Positions 1 to 9,262 of a stretch of 64,000 nt of DNA are shown here, piece after piece. Position 1 is the stretch's first letter. Every line of letters begins with the position of its first letter. Source of the stretch: Hydrogenothermaceae bacterium (GTDB taxonomy: Bacteria; Aquificota; Aquificia; Aquificales; Hydrogenothermaceae); NCBI GenBank assembly GCA_015519975.1, contig WIAL01000028.1:24728-88727 (forward strand), in the 5' to 3' direction. The notes beneath the pieces are model-generated. The model saw only the letters and a list, made by a program, of their open reading frames with translations. It was not told where the DNA came from and made no database searches. Position numbers and translations under genes: made by a program.

Positions 1-1062
1 AGGTTCAGTGATAGGCTTTCCTATTTGGCTAACAAGGTAAACATAAGCTTCTTCAACTTCCTCAACCTCTGAAACTATTCTTTCAGCCATATCCATTGCA
101 GCGGTGTTGTAAATTTTTCCTATATGAGATACAGGGTTTTTACCTGCCGCAGCTTCTAAACTCATAGGTCTGTAAGGAGTAATAAGTCCGTTAACCCTGT
201 TTCCTCTACCAATTTCACCATCATCACCAGCTTCAGCAGAAGTTCCTGTTACTGTTATATAAACGGAGCCTTTTTCTTCTTCATCTGCTGTGTTTAAGAA
301 AATCTTAACTTCTTTTGTTGTTAATTTTTGGGCAATTGAGTAAGCATAGTTCTCAATTATTTCTTTTTTCTCTTTGTAATCATTAATATCTTTTACATAT
401 TTATCAACAAAAGCCATTGCAATTGTTACTCTAATTTGGTCGTAATTTCTAACGCCCATAATTTTTATATCTTCACCAACATAAGGATGATCCTTCTTAA
501 ACTCCTTACTGTTTAAAGCCCTTTCAAGTTCGTAAACTATAGTTTCTGTGTCATCAAACGGAGCAAATCCAGTTCCAAATGAAGTGTCATTTGCTAAAGG
601 AATTTCTCCTTTTTTCTGAAATCTTTCAAAAAGTTCTACAAGATCTTTTGATCCTGGTTTTAATTTTGGAACTATTATTATATGATTTGTTATATCAAGA
701 TTTGGAATATTTTCCTTAAGCCATTTGTGAGCTGTCTCTATGGCAAGCTCTTCAACTGGAAGTCTTTTTCCATCATACTCATTTATAGCTCTTCCAGTTA
801 GATAAACCTCAATTGGAGAAACCATAAAACCGCCGCCAAATCTAGGCTCGGCGATCCCTCCAATTAAAAGCGCTTTATCAACATTATGGTGCATTATAGC
901 CCCGCATTCTTTCAAATAAAGCTCTGATAAAGCAATTGAGAGCTCCTCTCCAAGAGCATCACAGATAGTATCAGGGTGACCTGTACCTTTTCTTTCAACT
1001 ATTTCAACAGGTTGGTTTTCAACTTTTGTAAATTCTAAAAGACCAATAGAAATATTTGCCAA
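1..1062 (-). CDS. mat: Archaeal-type S-adenosylmethionine synthetase (partial, 3' end outside window)
   Basis: Makes S-adenosylmethionine from ATP and methionine in the cytoplasm. 354 codons are visible and the frame runs open to the window edge; the family is about 400 residues, so roughly the last 50 are missing. The segment GTGHPDTICD lies at residues 26-35, followed by GGIAEPRFGGG (about 68-78) and a central FGTGFAPFDDTE. These match the archaeal MAT family and not the usual bacterial MetK. I place the start at TTG 1062-1060 because GGAGGT (1069-1074) sits at normal spacing and no ATG is better placed. It is divergent from rpsT. The family call is confident. Confidence 0.93.
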   Translation of the reverse strand, partial: MANISIGLLEFTKVENQPVEIVERKGTGHPDTICDALGEELSIALSELYLKECGAIMHHNVDKALLIGGIAEPRFGGGFMVSPIEVYLTGRAINEYDGKRLPVEELAIETAHKWLKENIPNLDITNHIIIVPKLKPGSKDLVELFERFQKKGEIPLANDTSFGTGFAPFDDTETIVYELERALNSKEFKKDHPYVGEDIKIMGVRNYDQIRVTIAMAFVDKYVKDINDYKEKKEIIENYAYSIAQKLTTKEVKIFLNTADEEEKGSVYITVTGTSAEAGDDGEIGRGNRVNGLITPYRPMSLEAAAGKNPVSHIGKIYNTAAMDMAERIVSEVEEVEEAYVYLVSQIGKPITEP

Positions 1063-1168
1063 TTTTTTACCTCCAACGAAATTATGAAAATTTTGAAGTA
1101 ATTAGGATAATATATTTTATAAAACTTTACAATAAGCTTAGATTAGTATAAAATATTAGCCTTGATTT

Positions 1169-1197
1169 TTGACTTAAAATTTTATAAATTATATCTA
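1169..1197 (+). promoter_or_regulatory. Candidate sigma-70-type promoter for rpsT
   Basis: TTGACT (1169-1174) and TATCTA (1192-1197) are separated by 17 bases. Transcription would begin only a few bases before the Shine-Dalgarno sequence, giving a very short leader. This is a pattern match in very AT-rich DNA, where chance matches are common. Confidence 0.4.
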
Positions 1198-1216
1198 GTT
1201 TTTGAAGGAGGAATTT

Positions 1217-1489
1217 ATGGCTCATACAAGAAACGCAAGAAAAAGAGTAAGACAGGCTGAAAGAAGAAGATTAGAAAACAGATATCATATATCAAGAATG
1301 AGAACTGCTTTTAAAAGAATAAGAGAAGCATTAAAAGAAGGAGACATTCAAAAAGCAGAAAGTTTACTTCCTTTAGCTCAAAAGATAGCATATAGAGCAG
1401 CTGCTAAAGGTGCTATACACAAAAATGAAGCAGCAAGAAGAGTTTCAAGATACGCTCAAAAAATAAACGCTGCAAAAGTCCAAGGTTAA
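1217..1489 (+). CDS. rpsT: 30S ribosomal protein S20
   Basis: Primary 16S rRNA-binding protein of the small subunit, 90 residues, very rich in Lys and Arg. It starts MAHTRNARKRVRQ and has the family's long helical pattern with a conserved AKGAIHKNEAARRVSR segment near the C-terminus. I chose ATG 1217 because AAGGAGG lies at 1206-1212; an in-frame TTG at 1202 precedes that site and would add five residues untypical of S20. It is first in a forward run with the tRNA, tilS, ftsH and tatD. Confidence 0.96.
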   Translation: MAHTRNARKRVRQAERRRLENRYHISRMRTAFKRIREALKEGDIQKAESLLPLAQKIAYRAAAKGAIHKNEAARRVSRYAQKINAAKVQG

Positions 1490-1504
1490 TATAATAAATA
1501 CTGT

Positions 1505-1581
1505 GGCGGTGTAGCTCAGCTGGTTAGAGCACACGGCTCATATCCGTGCGGTCGCAGGTTCGAGTCCTGCCACCGCCACCA
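1505..1581 (+). tRNA. tRNA with CAT anticodon (elongator Met, or Ile2)
   Basis: A complete 77-base cloverleaf: acceptor stem GGCGGTG/CACCGCC, D arm AGCTCAGCTGGTTAGAGC, anticodon stem CACGG/CCGTG, T arm GCAGG/CCTGC, and encoded CCA at 1579-1581. The anticodon loop CTCATAT reads CAT. The G1-C72 pair and the lack of three G-C pairs in the anticodon stem exclude the initiator. The arm pattern resembles elongator tRNA-Met, but tRNA-Ile2, whose CAT is modified to lysidine, cannot be excluded. The gene ends six bases before tilS, whose product performs that modification. Base 38 is T, which is unusual. Confidence 0.93.
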
Positions 1582-1587
1582 TTAAAA

Positions 1588-2931
1588 ATGAATGTTGAAA
1601 AAAAATTCCTCCAATGCATAAAAGATTTTAATTTAATTTCTAAAAACGATAAAATTCTCATAGCTTATTCTACAGGTGCAGACTCATCGGCTTTAGCCTT
1701 CCTGCTCGCAAAATTAAAAGACTATCTTAAAATAAAAAAAATAGCCCTTGCTTATTTAAATCACAGCATTAGAAAAGAATCTGACGAAGAAGAAATTTTT
1801 GCCAAACAATTTGCTGAAAAACTTGGAGTTGAGGTATTTACAAAAAAAGTAAATATTCCTTACCTTTCTAAAAAAGAAAAAAAATCCATAGAACAAAAAG
1901 CAAGAGAAGAAAGATACAAGTTCTTCACAGAAATTTTACAGGAAAAAGGTTTTAATAAAATAGCTACCGGTCATCATCTTTCAGATTTAGCAGAAACCAT
2001 GGTTTTATGGTTTATTCAAGGAAATAAAAAAGGTATGATGGGATTTAAACCAAAAGAAGGAAATATAATAAGGCCTCTTTATTATCTAAAAAAGGAAGAA
2101 ATTTTTGAATATGTGAAGAAAAATAATATTCCTTATAGAGAGGATGTAACTAATAAATCTATAGATTATTTAAGAAATAAGGTTAGAATTGAAGTTATTC
2201 CTAAACTTAAAGAGATAAATGAATCTTTAGAAAGCTCTTTAATGGTATTGTCAAATCTTGCTTTTGTAGATGAGGATTTTTTCAGCTCACAAATTGAAAA
2301 ATTTAAACTTGAAGAAAAGATATTAAATTTAAGTGGTGTTTCAGATGCTATTTATTATAGGATTTTAGATAAATGGATTTATTACCAGATAAACTGCAAA
2401 ATTTCATACAATCAGATGTGGCAGTTGATAAAAAACAGAAAAAAGAAGAAATACAAATTAAAAATTTGCAAAAATTATTATTTAATTAAAGAAAATGAAA
2501 CATATATACTAAAAAAAGAAGAAAAGAAAGAAAAAATAAACTACTCATATGAAATAAAAGCAGGTGGTGAAATTCTTATAAAAGAATCTAATGTAAAAAT
2601 AAAATCTTACATAACTGACATAGAAAATCTACCTAACATAAAAGATGAAAAAAAGGTAGCGTGCTTTGATATTGGTAAAATTGATAAAAATACTAAATTT
2701 ATAATAAGAAATAGAATGAAAGGAGATAGATTTAAACCTTTTGGTTCTTCAGAAAAAAAACTAAAAGATGTTATGATAGATTTAAAAATTCCTGTAGATA
2801 TGAGAGACAACATACCTTTAGTTGTTTTTCAGGATAAAATATTATGGGTTGCAGGATACAAAAGAAGTGCATATTTTCCTATTAATGAAAATTCTAAAAA
2901 AGTGATTTGTTTTGAAATAAAGGAGGTTTAA
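1588..2931 (+). CDS. tilS: tRNA(Ile)-lysidine synthase
   Basis: Attaches lysine to C34 of tRNA-Ile(CAU) using ATP, so that it reads AUA. 447 residues: N-terminal PP-loop ATPase, an ATGHHLSDLAET motif in the middle, and a C-terminal TilS domain (KGDRFKPFG, then KKLKD and KIPVDMRD). The P-loop-like signature at residues 28-33 reads STGADS where the family has SGGxDS, so the first glycine is threonine. The start is ATG 1588, six bases after the tRNA; an upstream GTG/ATG-type start inside the tRNA would encode tRNA sequence. No Shine-Dalgarno sequence is present, so the processed message would be nearly leaderless. Confidence 0.92.
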   Translation: MNVEKKFLQCIKDFNLISKNDKILIAYSTGADSSALAFLLAKLKDYLKIKKIALAYLNHSIRKESDEEEIFAKQFAEKLGVEVFTKKVNIPYLSKKEKKSIEQKAREERYKFFTEILQEKGFNKIATGHHLSDLAETMVLWFIQGNKKGMMGFKPKEGNIIRPLYYLKKEEIFEYVKKNNIPYREDVTNKSIDYLRNKVRIEVIPKLKEINESLESSLMVLSNLAFVDEDFFSSQIEKFKLEEKILNLSGVSDAIYYRILDKWIYYQINCKISYNQMWQLIKNRKKKKYKLKICKNYYLIKENETYILKKEEKKEKINYSYEIKAGGEILIKESNVKIKSYITDIENLPNIKDEKKVACFDIGKIDKNTKFIIRNRMKGDRFKPFGSSEKKLKDVMIDLKIPVDMRDNIPLVVFQDKILWVAGYKRSAYFPINENSKKVICFEIKEV

Positions 2932-2934
2932 GCT

Positions 2935-4821
2935 TTGCAAATATCAAAAAGTTTGTTTATATGGTTTTTAATTGGGGCTTTAATGATACTTGCATTTAAC
3001 ATGCTTGGTTCTCAAACTACAGCCTCAAATAAAATTTCATTTACCGAATTTGTCCAGATGGTTCAGGAAAACAAAATAAAAGAAGCTACCGTAAAGGGAA
3101 GTGAAGTTATTGCTGTAACTGCTGACGGTAAAAAAATAGAAAGTGCAGTTCCTACCGGATATTCCAAGATATACGACATACTTGCTGAAAACGGTGTAAA
3201 GGTAACTGTTATACCAACTGAAAATAATAGCTGGCTTATGACACTGCTTGTTTCATGGCTTCCTATAATTCTGTTCATAGGACTGTGGATTTTTATGATG
3301 CGGCAGATGTCAGGGGGAGCAAATAGGGCTTTTTCTTTTGCAAAAAGTAAAGCTAAAGTTTATTTAGAAGAAAAGCCAGATGTGAAATTAGATGATGTTG
3401 CTGGAATGGATGAAGTTAAAGAGGAAGTTAAAGAGATAATAGATTTCTTAAAAGATCCTCAAAGGTTTCAAAGACTTGGCGGTAGAGCACCAAAAGGTAT
3501 TCTCTTTTATGGAGACCCTGGTGTTGGTAAAACACTCCTTGCAAAAGCAATAGCAGGTGAAGCAAATGTTCCATTTATTTCCATATCTGGTTCAGACTTT
3601 GTTGAAATGTTTGTTGGGGTTGGTGCTGCAAGGGTTAGAGATTTATTTGAAACAGCTAAAAAACACGCACCTTGTCTTGTATTTATAGACGAGATAGATG
3701 CTGTTGGTAGGGCAAGAAGCGGTGTTGGATTTGGCGGCGGACACGATGAGAGAGAACAAACATTAAACCAGCTTTTAGTTGAGCTTGATGGATTTGATTC
3801 AAACGAAGGAATTATTGTAATAGCTGCAACAAACAGACCAGATATATTAGACCCTGCATTACTCAGACCTGGAAGATTTGACAGGCAAATTTCAGTTCCA
3901 AAACCTGATGTGAAGGGAAGATTTGAAATACTTAAAGTTCACGTTAAAAAGAAAAATATTCCACTTGGAGACGACGTTGACTTGATGGTGATTGCAAGAG
4001 GAACTCCGGGATTTTCAGGGGCCGACCTTGCAAATGTAGTTAATGAGGCAGCACTTCTTGCAGCAAGAAGAAGAAAAGAAAAAGTCACAATGAAAGAGTT
4101 TGAAGATGCTATGGATAGAATAATGATGGGTCTTGAAAGGAAAGGGATGGCAATAACTCCAAAAGAAAAGGAAAAAATTGCCTACCACGAAGTTGGACAC
4201 GCACTTGTTGGTGTTATGACAAAAGAAGCAGATCCGCTTCATAAAGTCTCAATTATTCCAAGGGGAATGGCCCTTGGGGTTACAGTAAATCTTCCTGAAG
4301 AAGATAGACACCTTTACTCTAAAAAAGACTTAATGGCAAGAATACTACAGCTTTTTGGAGGTAGAGCAGCAGAAGAAGTATTTTACGGCAAAGACGGTAT
4401 TACAACAGGAGCTGAAAATGACCTGATGAGAGCAACAGAACTTGCCTACAGAATGGTTGCATCTTGGGGAATGTATGATGAGATAGGACCTATTCATGTA
4501 TCTACCACAAGAAACAATCCATTTATGCCTTCACAGTCTCCTGAAATAAGTGAGGAAACAGCAAGAAAGATTGATGAACAAGTAAACAAAATACTTAGAG
4601 AATCTTATGAAAAAGCCAAAAATATAATTGAAAGTTATAAAGATGCTGTAGTTGCAATTGTTGAACTTTTACTTGATAAAGAAACAATTACCTGCGAAGA
4701 ATTTTTTGCAGTACTTGAGCAATACGGAGTACCCGTATTAAATAGATGTAGAAAAACTGAAGTTACAGTCGTATCTGAATCTTCAAGACCTGATGTACCA
4801 CCAGGAGAACTTCCAGCTTAA
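2935..4821 (+). CDS. ftsH: ATP-dependent zinc metalloprotease FtsH
   Basis: Membrane-anchored AAA protease that degrades misfolded or short-lived membrane and cytosolic proteins. 628 residues: transmembrane segment about 7-25, periplasmic domain, second transmembrane segment about 101-122, Walker A GDPGVGKT (193-200), Walker B FIDEID (D252, E253), and zinc site HEVGH (H418, E419, H422) with the third ligand D496 in TGAENDL. HEVGH replaces the commoner HEAGH. The start is TTG 2935, eight bases after AGGAGG (2921-2926) that overlaps the end of tilS, which suggests coupled translation. The tilS-ftsH order is common in bacteria. Confidence 0.97.
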   Translation: MQISKSLFIWFLIGALMILAFNMLGSQTTASNKISFTEFVQMVQENKIKEATVKGSEVIAVTADGKKIESAVPTGYSKIYDILAENGVKVTVIPTENNSWLMTLLVSWLPIILFIGLWIFMMRQMSGGANRAFSFAKSKAKVYLEEKPDVKLDDVAGMDEVKEEVKEIIDFLKDPQRFQRLGGRAPKGILFYGDPGVGKTLLAKAIAGEANVPFISISGSDFVEMFVGVGAARVRDLFETAKKHAPCLVFIDEIDAVGRARSGVGFGGGHDEREQTLNQLLVELDGFDSNEGIIVIAATNRPDILDPALLRPGRFDRQISVPKPDVKGRFEILKVHVKKKNIPLGDDVDLMVIARGTPGFSGADLANVVNEAALLAARRRKEKVTMKEFEDAMDRIMMGLERKGMAITPKEKEKIAYHEVGHALVGVMTKEADPLHKVSIIPRGMALGVTVNLPEEDRHLYSKKDLMARILQLFGGRAAEEVFYGKDGITTGAENDLMRATELAYRMVASWGMYDEIGPIHVSTTRNNPFMPSQSPEISEETARKIDEQVNKILRESYEKAKNIIESYKDAVVAIVELLLDKETITCEEFFAVLEQYGVPVLNRCRKTEVTVVSESSRPDVPPGELPA

Positions 4822-4831
4822 AGGAGAAAAG

Positions 4832-5596
4832 ATGATAGATACACACTGTCATTTAGATATGCTTAAAACAGAGGAAGATTTAAAAGATAGTATAGAAAAA
4901 GTAGACTATCTTCTTACCATAGGATGTGATAAAGAAGAAATAAAGAAAGCAATTGAACTTGCAAATAAATATGATAATATTTTTGCATCGATTGGATATC
5001 ATCCTTATGATGTAAACGATATTACAGATGAAGATCTAGAAGAGCTTAAAGAACTTGCTCAAAAGGAAGAAAAAGTTATTGCAATTGGAGAATGCGGTCT
5101 TGATTATTATAGGGATTATACCCCAAAAGACAAACAAAAATACTTTTTTGAAAAGCAAATAAAAATAGCCAAAGAGCTAAATCTTCCTTTAATAGTCCAC
5201 TCCAGGGAAGCTCCCAGGGATACAGAAAAAATACTTGAAAAGTATGCACCTTATCCTGCATCAGGGATAATCCACTGCTTTGGCGGTGATATGCAGATGA
5301 TGGAAAAATGTGTTGATATGGGATTTTACATATCTTTTGCTGGAAATGTTACTTATCCTAAAGCAGAAAACTTAAGACAAGTTTTAAAAAAGGTTCCACT
5401 GGACAGACTTTTACTGGAAACAGATAGTCCATTTTTAGCTCCCCAGAAAAAAAGAGGCAAGCCAAATAAGCCATCATATATTTACTATACAAGAGACTTT
5501 GTGGCAAGTTTGCTGGGAATTTCCCCAGAAGAACTTGAAAAAATAACAGATGAAAATGCCAAAAGACTTTTAAAAATATCTCAACCTGTTTCCTGA
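4832..5596 (+). CDS. tatD: TatD-family metal-dependent hydrolase (deoxyribonuclease)
   Basis: TIM-barrel hydrolase of the TatD/YcfH family, generally a metal-dependent 3'-5' DNase. 254 residues. Metal ligands are visible: H5 and H7 in MIDTHCH, E87 in GECGLDYY, histidines in VHSREA and GIIHCFGG, and D198 in LLETDSPF. ATG 4832 is chosen because AAGGAGA (4821-4827) overlaps the ftsH stop at the correct spacing. The 3' end overlaps the convergent GGDEF-EAL gene by 16 bases. The exact physiological substrate is not shown by the sequence. Confidence 0.92.
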   Translation: MIDTHCHLDMLKTEEDLKDSIEKVDYLLTIGCDKEEIKKAIELANKYDNIFASIGYHPYDVNDITDEDLEELKELAQKEEKVIAIGECGLDYYRDYTPKDKQKYFFEKQIKIAKELNLPLIVHSREAPRDTEKILEKYAPYPASGIIHCFGGDMQMMEKCVDMGFYISFAGNVTYPKAENLRQVLKKVPLDRLLLETDSPFLAPQKKRGKPNKPSYIYYTRDFVASLLGISPEELEKITDENAKRLLKISQPVS

Positions 5597-7632
5597 TTGT
5601 ACTGCTTATAAAGGGCTATTATATTAGCTGGAGGTACAGGTTTGCTTAAGTAAAATCCCTGTACTTCGTCACATCCTATTTCTTTTAGAAATTCTAACTG
5701 CTCTTTTGTTTCGACACCTTCTGCAACTGTTCTAAAATTAAATGTTCTCGCAAGATTTATCATTGTTTTAACAAGCACTGCACTCTGCTGGTTGTGCGGA
5801 AGATCATCAATAAATGATTTATCTATTTTCAGGTAATCTATTGACATTATTTTCAAATAACTTAAAGAAGAATTTCCGGTCCCAAAGTCATCTATGGAAA
5901 TTTTAATGCCCATTTCCCTGAGAGTTTTTAGCTTATCAATAATCAAATCAGGATACTGCATAGCTTCCGATTCTGTTATTTCTATTCCCAGTTTAAGACT
6001 TTTAAAATTTTTAGCAAGTACCTGAGTTTTTATAAAATCTGTAAAATCTGCTTCCAGTATTTGCTGAATGTCAACATTAACGTTTACCTTAACGTCCTTT
6101 ACTCCCTGTTTTTCCCACATTTGAGCCTGATTTAAAACTTCTTTAAAAATCCACTTTCCAACCTCTTTTATTAACCCCGTTTCTTCTAAAATAGGTATAA
6201 ACTCTGCAGGTGAAACAAAACCAAATTTTTTACTGTTCCATCTAAGGAGTGCCTCTACTCCTGTTATTTTTAAATCTTTTACAGAGAATATAGGTTGATA
6301 AACAAGGAAAAATTCTTTATTCTCAATGGCAGTTTTTATGTAAGATGTCAACTCTGCTCTTCTTAAACTTTTAACTATAATACTGTCATCAGCAAGTACA
6401 GCAACGTTTTTCCCTAATTTCTTACCGTGGTACAGGGCTATGTCTGCAATTTTTAATAGATCTTCATAAGTATCCCCGTGCTCAGGATATTTTGCTATAC
6501 CTGCAGTTGATGTTATATCAATTTTGTAATCTTCAATAAAGAAAGGTTTATCAAGATGCTCGATAGCTTTTTTTACTATCTTTATAAGATTGCTATCAGA
6601 GTTGAAAGATTCCTTATTAATGTACATTAAAAACTCATCTCCTCCAAACCTGCCGACAAATCCCCTGTTTCCAATAAACTCTTTTAGCCTTCCTGCATAA
6701 GCCTGTAAGAGCTTATCGCCTATCATATGACCAAACAGATCATTTATCTCTTTAAAATTGTCCGTGTCAAATAAGACTATTGCAAATTTTTCCTTATTTG
6801 AAATTGCCTGTTTTACTTTCTTTTCAAAGAAATACCTATTATACACTCCTGTTAAGTAATCATAGTGAATGTACCCTTTTAACTTTTCTATCATCTGATT
6901 TATATGCTCTGCTATTAGCCGTATTTCATCATTTCCATAGATCTGTACCTTTTTATCAAGATTCCCCTGTGAAACTTCCTCTAAAACCTGAATTATATTT
7001 TCTATTCTTCTGGAAATGTACTTTTTGAAAATTAGATTTAAAATAAATCCTGCAACGGCAATACTTACTAAAAATATAATTATGTTGGATACAAGGAAAG
7101 ATATTCCAGATAGTTTGTCATTTAAAAAGTTATACTCCACAAGTAGAATACCGTGTTCTCTAGGTCTAATTTCTCCTTTTTTTCTAAAAAATACATTTTC
7201 AATAAAGTATATCTTGTTCTTATTCTCATTAAAGAAGTATTTCAAATTTTCTTTATAAATGTTTTTTTCTTTTAAACGAGGATAGATGTCAAAAATGTTT
7301 TTTCCGATATATTTCTTTTTTGATGATAATATGATTTTTCCATCAGGTGAAACAAGAAATACATTTTCAATATTTCTTTGCGTTGAAAGATATGCTATTA
7401 CAGCTTCAATATCCGAGAGATTATTTTGATTAAGGTTTTTCTCAATAATCTCTGCAGCAAGTGAGGTTTTTATTTTTATATCTTCTATTACATGCTTTTG
7501 TAGCTGTGAAAAGTAAATTTTTGAGTATGAAACAGAAAAGATAGTAAGGGCCACTAAGGCTGTAATGATAAGACTTAAATAAAATAAATGACTTATTTTT
7601 AACTTTAAAATATACTTAATAAAGTCAGCCAA
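5581..7632 (-). CDS. Membrane GGDEF-EAL protein (c-di-GMP synthase/phosphodiesterase)
   Basis: Bifunctional-type c-di-GMP enzyme of 683 residues. Transmembrane segment about 12-32, periplasmic sensor region, transmembrane segment about 175-198, HAMP, GGDEF domain with intact GGDEF at about 329-334, then an EAL domain with EALLRW, EITESEA, DDFGTGNSSL, a KID lysine and EGVE...QGFYLSKP. All catalytic residues I can recognise are present, so either activity is possible. The start is TTG 7632 directly after the stop of the upstream lipoprotein gene, with AAAGGA as ribosome site. The pairing suggests the lipoprotein is its sensor partner. Confidence 0.93.
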   Translation of the reverse strand: MADFIKYILKLKISHLFYLSLIITALVALTIFSVSYSKIYFSQLQKHVIEDIKIKTSLAAEIIEKNLNQNNLSDIEAVIAYLSTQRNIENVFLVSPDGKIILSSKKKYIGKNIFDIYPRLKEKNIYKENLKYFFNENKNKIYFIENVFFRKKGEIRPREHGILLVEYNFLNDKLSGISFLVSNIIIFLVSIAVAGFILNLIFKKYISRRIENIIQVLEEVSQGNLDKKVQIYGNDEIRLIAEHINQMIEKLKGYIHYDYLTGVYNRYFFEKKVKQAISNKEKFAIVLFDTDNFKEINDLFGHMIGDKLLQAYAGRLKEFIGNRGFVGRFGGDEFLMYINKESFNSDSNLIKIVKKAIEHLDKPFFIEDYKIDITSTAGIAKYPEHGDTYEDLLKIADIALYHGKKLGKNVAVLADDSIIVKSLRRAELTSYIKTAIENKEFFLVYQPIFSVKDLKITGVEALLRWNSKKFGFVSPAEFIPILEETGLIKEVGKWIFKEVLNQAQMWEKQGVKDVKVNVNVDIQQILEADFTDFIKTQVLAKNFKSLKLGIEITESEAMQYPDLIIDKLKTLREMGIKISIDDFGTGNSSLSYLKIMSIDYLKIDKSFIDDLPHNQQSAVLVKTMINLARTFNFRTVAEGVETKEQLEFLKEIGCDEVQGFYLSKPVPPANIIALYKQYNQETG

Positions 7633-8580
7633 CTACTTTTCCTTTACAAACCTAACATCTATTAACTCTTCAGGTTTAAAATTAAAATTTTTATCGATTA
7701 AATTTCTTTCTTTTAAAATTTTAGTAATTAAAGCAATCGTTTCCTTTAATTTGGTAGTCATTAATTTTACGTTTTCTTCTCTGGAAGGAAGAATTAAGCC
7801 TTCATAACTTTTTTTAACTTCCTCTATAGATATACCTTCCCTCTGAGCAACCATTTCAAATGCATTTTCAGGACGAGTTTTTAAAAAATTTAAACCTTCA
7901 AACCATGAATTTACAAAATATTTTACAACGTTTTTATTTTTATCTATAAAATCTTCCTCAACGATAAAAACATCAACAATTTCGCCATAAATCTTACTGC
8001 TGTCAAATAAAATTTTACCTCCTTTTTTTAAAAGACGGGTTTTAACAGCTTCAAATGTAATAACTGCATCAACTTTGCCTTCGATAAAAGCCTTATAATG
8101 CTGATTTACTTCCAGAGGAACAATTATAATGTCTTTCTTATTTAATCCTGCCTTTTCCAATATTCGTGTAAGAAAAAAAGCACCTAAAGCTGTATTTTCA
8201 ACACCTATTTTCTTTCCTTTTAAATCTTTTAGACTTTTTATATAAGGCTTTACAATCAATACATCTGCTCCATTTGAAATATCAGCAATTAAAACAATTT
8301 TCGGATCGAAGCCAAGGGATTTTAGAAAAATAACTTCATCTACAGTTAGACCTGCTCCGTTTAAAAGATTTTTTCTGTAAGCCCTTATAACCTGTGATGA
8401 TGAGCCAAACTCAACAAGTTTTACCTTATCTTGATTAAGTTTACCTATTTCCCTTGCAATATATATTGGCTCATATCCGGGCCATACATTTGTACCAACC
8501 TTTAGTGTCTCATTTTGGCTATTGCAGGAATACATTAAAGAAATAAATATTAAAATAATAATATAACTGAATATCCTCAT
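7633..8580 (-). CDS. Periplasmic solute-binding lipoprotein (NitT/TauT/SsuA-like)
   Basis: 315 residues with a lipoprotein signal peptide; the lipobox LMYSC puts the modified cysteine at residue 19. The mature part resembles ABC-transporter binding proteins of the NitT/TauT/THI5 type: GTNVWPGYEPIYIAREIG near the N-terminus, then KDLKGKKIGVE and a later VDAVITFE segment. No permease or ATPase gene is adjacent. Instead the stop codon abuts the start of a GGDEF-EAL receptor, so it may deliver a ligand signal rather than a nutrient. The ligand is unknown; related proteins bind nitrate, sulfonates, pyrimidine precursors or metals. Confidence 0.85.
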   Translation of the reverse strand: MRIFSYIIILIFISLMYSCNSQNETLKVGTNVWPGYEPIYIAREIGKLNQDKVKLVEFGSSSQVIRAYRKNLLNGAGLTVDEVIFLKSLGFDPKIVLIADISNGADVLIVKPYIKSLKDLKGKKIGVENTALGAFFLTRILEKAGLNKKDIIIVPLEVNQHYKAFIEGKVDAVITFEAVKTRLLKKGGKILFDSSKIYGEIVDVFIVEEDFIDKNKNVVKYFVNSWFEGLNFLKTRPENAFEMVAQREGISIEEVKKSYEGLILPSREENVKLMTTKLKETIALITKILKERNLIDKNFNFKPEELIDVRFVKEK

Positions 8581-8650
8581 AATACCCTTTGTTTACTTAT
8601 AATAGAATTTTTATTGATTATAACTATAATAAGAAATGGAGGTAAAAGCA

Positions 8651-9262
8651 ATGGAAAAATACGATGTAATTATTATTGGCGGTGGACCTGCTGGACTTTC
8701 TTGTGCAATAACTTTAGCTTCTGCAAATGACAGATTTGAATTTACAAAAAATAGAAAGTATCTGGTTATTGATAATAATGGAGGATCGGACCTGTTAAAA
8801 GCTGAAATTAACAACGTTGCAGGGATTCCTGAAGGAACCTTGGGAAAAGATCTCCTTGAGCAAATTAAAAATCAGGCATCAAAATATGAAAATGTATATA
8901 TAAAAGAAGGAAGAGTGGTAAAAGCACAGGAAAACGAAAATAGGTTTACGGTAGAAACAGAAAATGGAGAGAAATACGAAGCAGAAGTCATTGTCATTGC
9001 AACAGGATTTCATGAGTTTTCAATAGAAGGTTTAAATGTTGAAGTGATTGATAACGTAAACTCTCCAAGACCGGGAAAAGTAATGATCAAACACGATGGC
9101 TTTTTCAAGGTTAGAGATAACCTGTGGGTAGCAGGTAATGCTGCAGGATGTTACACAATGTTTGCCTCGGCTATTGGCTCAGGTGCACATGTTGGATGTG
9201 GAATACTAAGCAAGTGGGCAGGTAAAAACGTGGTTGTTCACGATGTTCCCAATAAGGGCTAA
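8651..9262 (+). CDS. Short FAD-dependent oxidoreductase (thioredoxin-reductase-like, one Rossmann domain)
   Basis: 203 residues. GGGPAGL at residues 10-16 is the FAD-binding dinucleotide motif; ATGFHEF in the middle and WVAGNAAG near the C-terminus correspond to the second FAD contacts of the thioredoxin reductase superfamily. The NAD(P)H-binding domain and the CxxC redox motif of a standard reductase (about 310 residues) are absent, so it must use another partner or be a reduced flavoprotein. GGAGGT (8638-8643) selects ATG 8651 over the upstream ATG 8636. It is divergent from the solute-binding lipoprotein gene. The substrate is unknown. Confidence 0.82.
   Translation: MEKYDVIIIGGGPAGLSCAITLASANDRFEFTKNRKYLVIDNNGGSDLLKAEINNVAGIPEGTLGKDLLEQIKNQASKYENVYIKEGRVVKAQENENRFTVETENGEKYEAEVIVIATGFHEFSIEGLNVEVIDNVNSPRPGKVMIKHDGFFKVRDNLWVAGNAAGCYTMFASAIGSGAHVGCGILSKWAGKNVVVHDVPNKG

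Noticed and set aside
1546..1587. Extended start of tilS inside the tRNA.
   Set aside because: It would translate tRNA T-arm and acceptor sequence into a proline-rich stretch not found in TilS.
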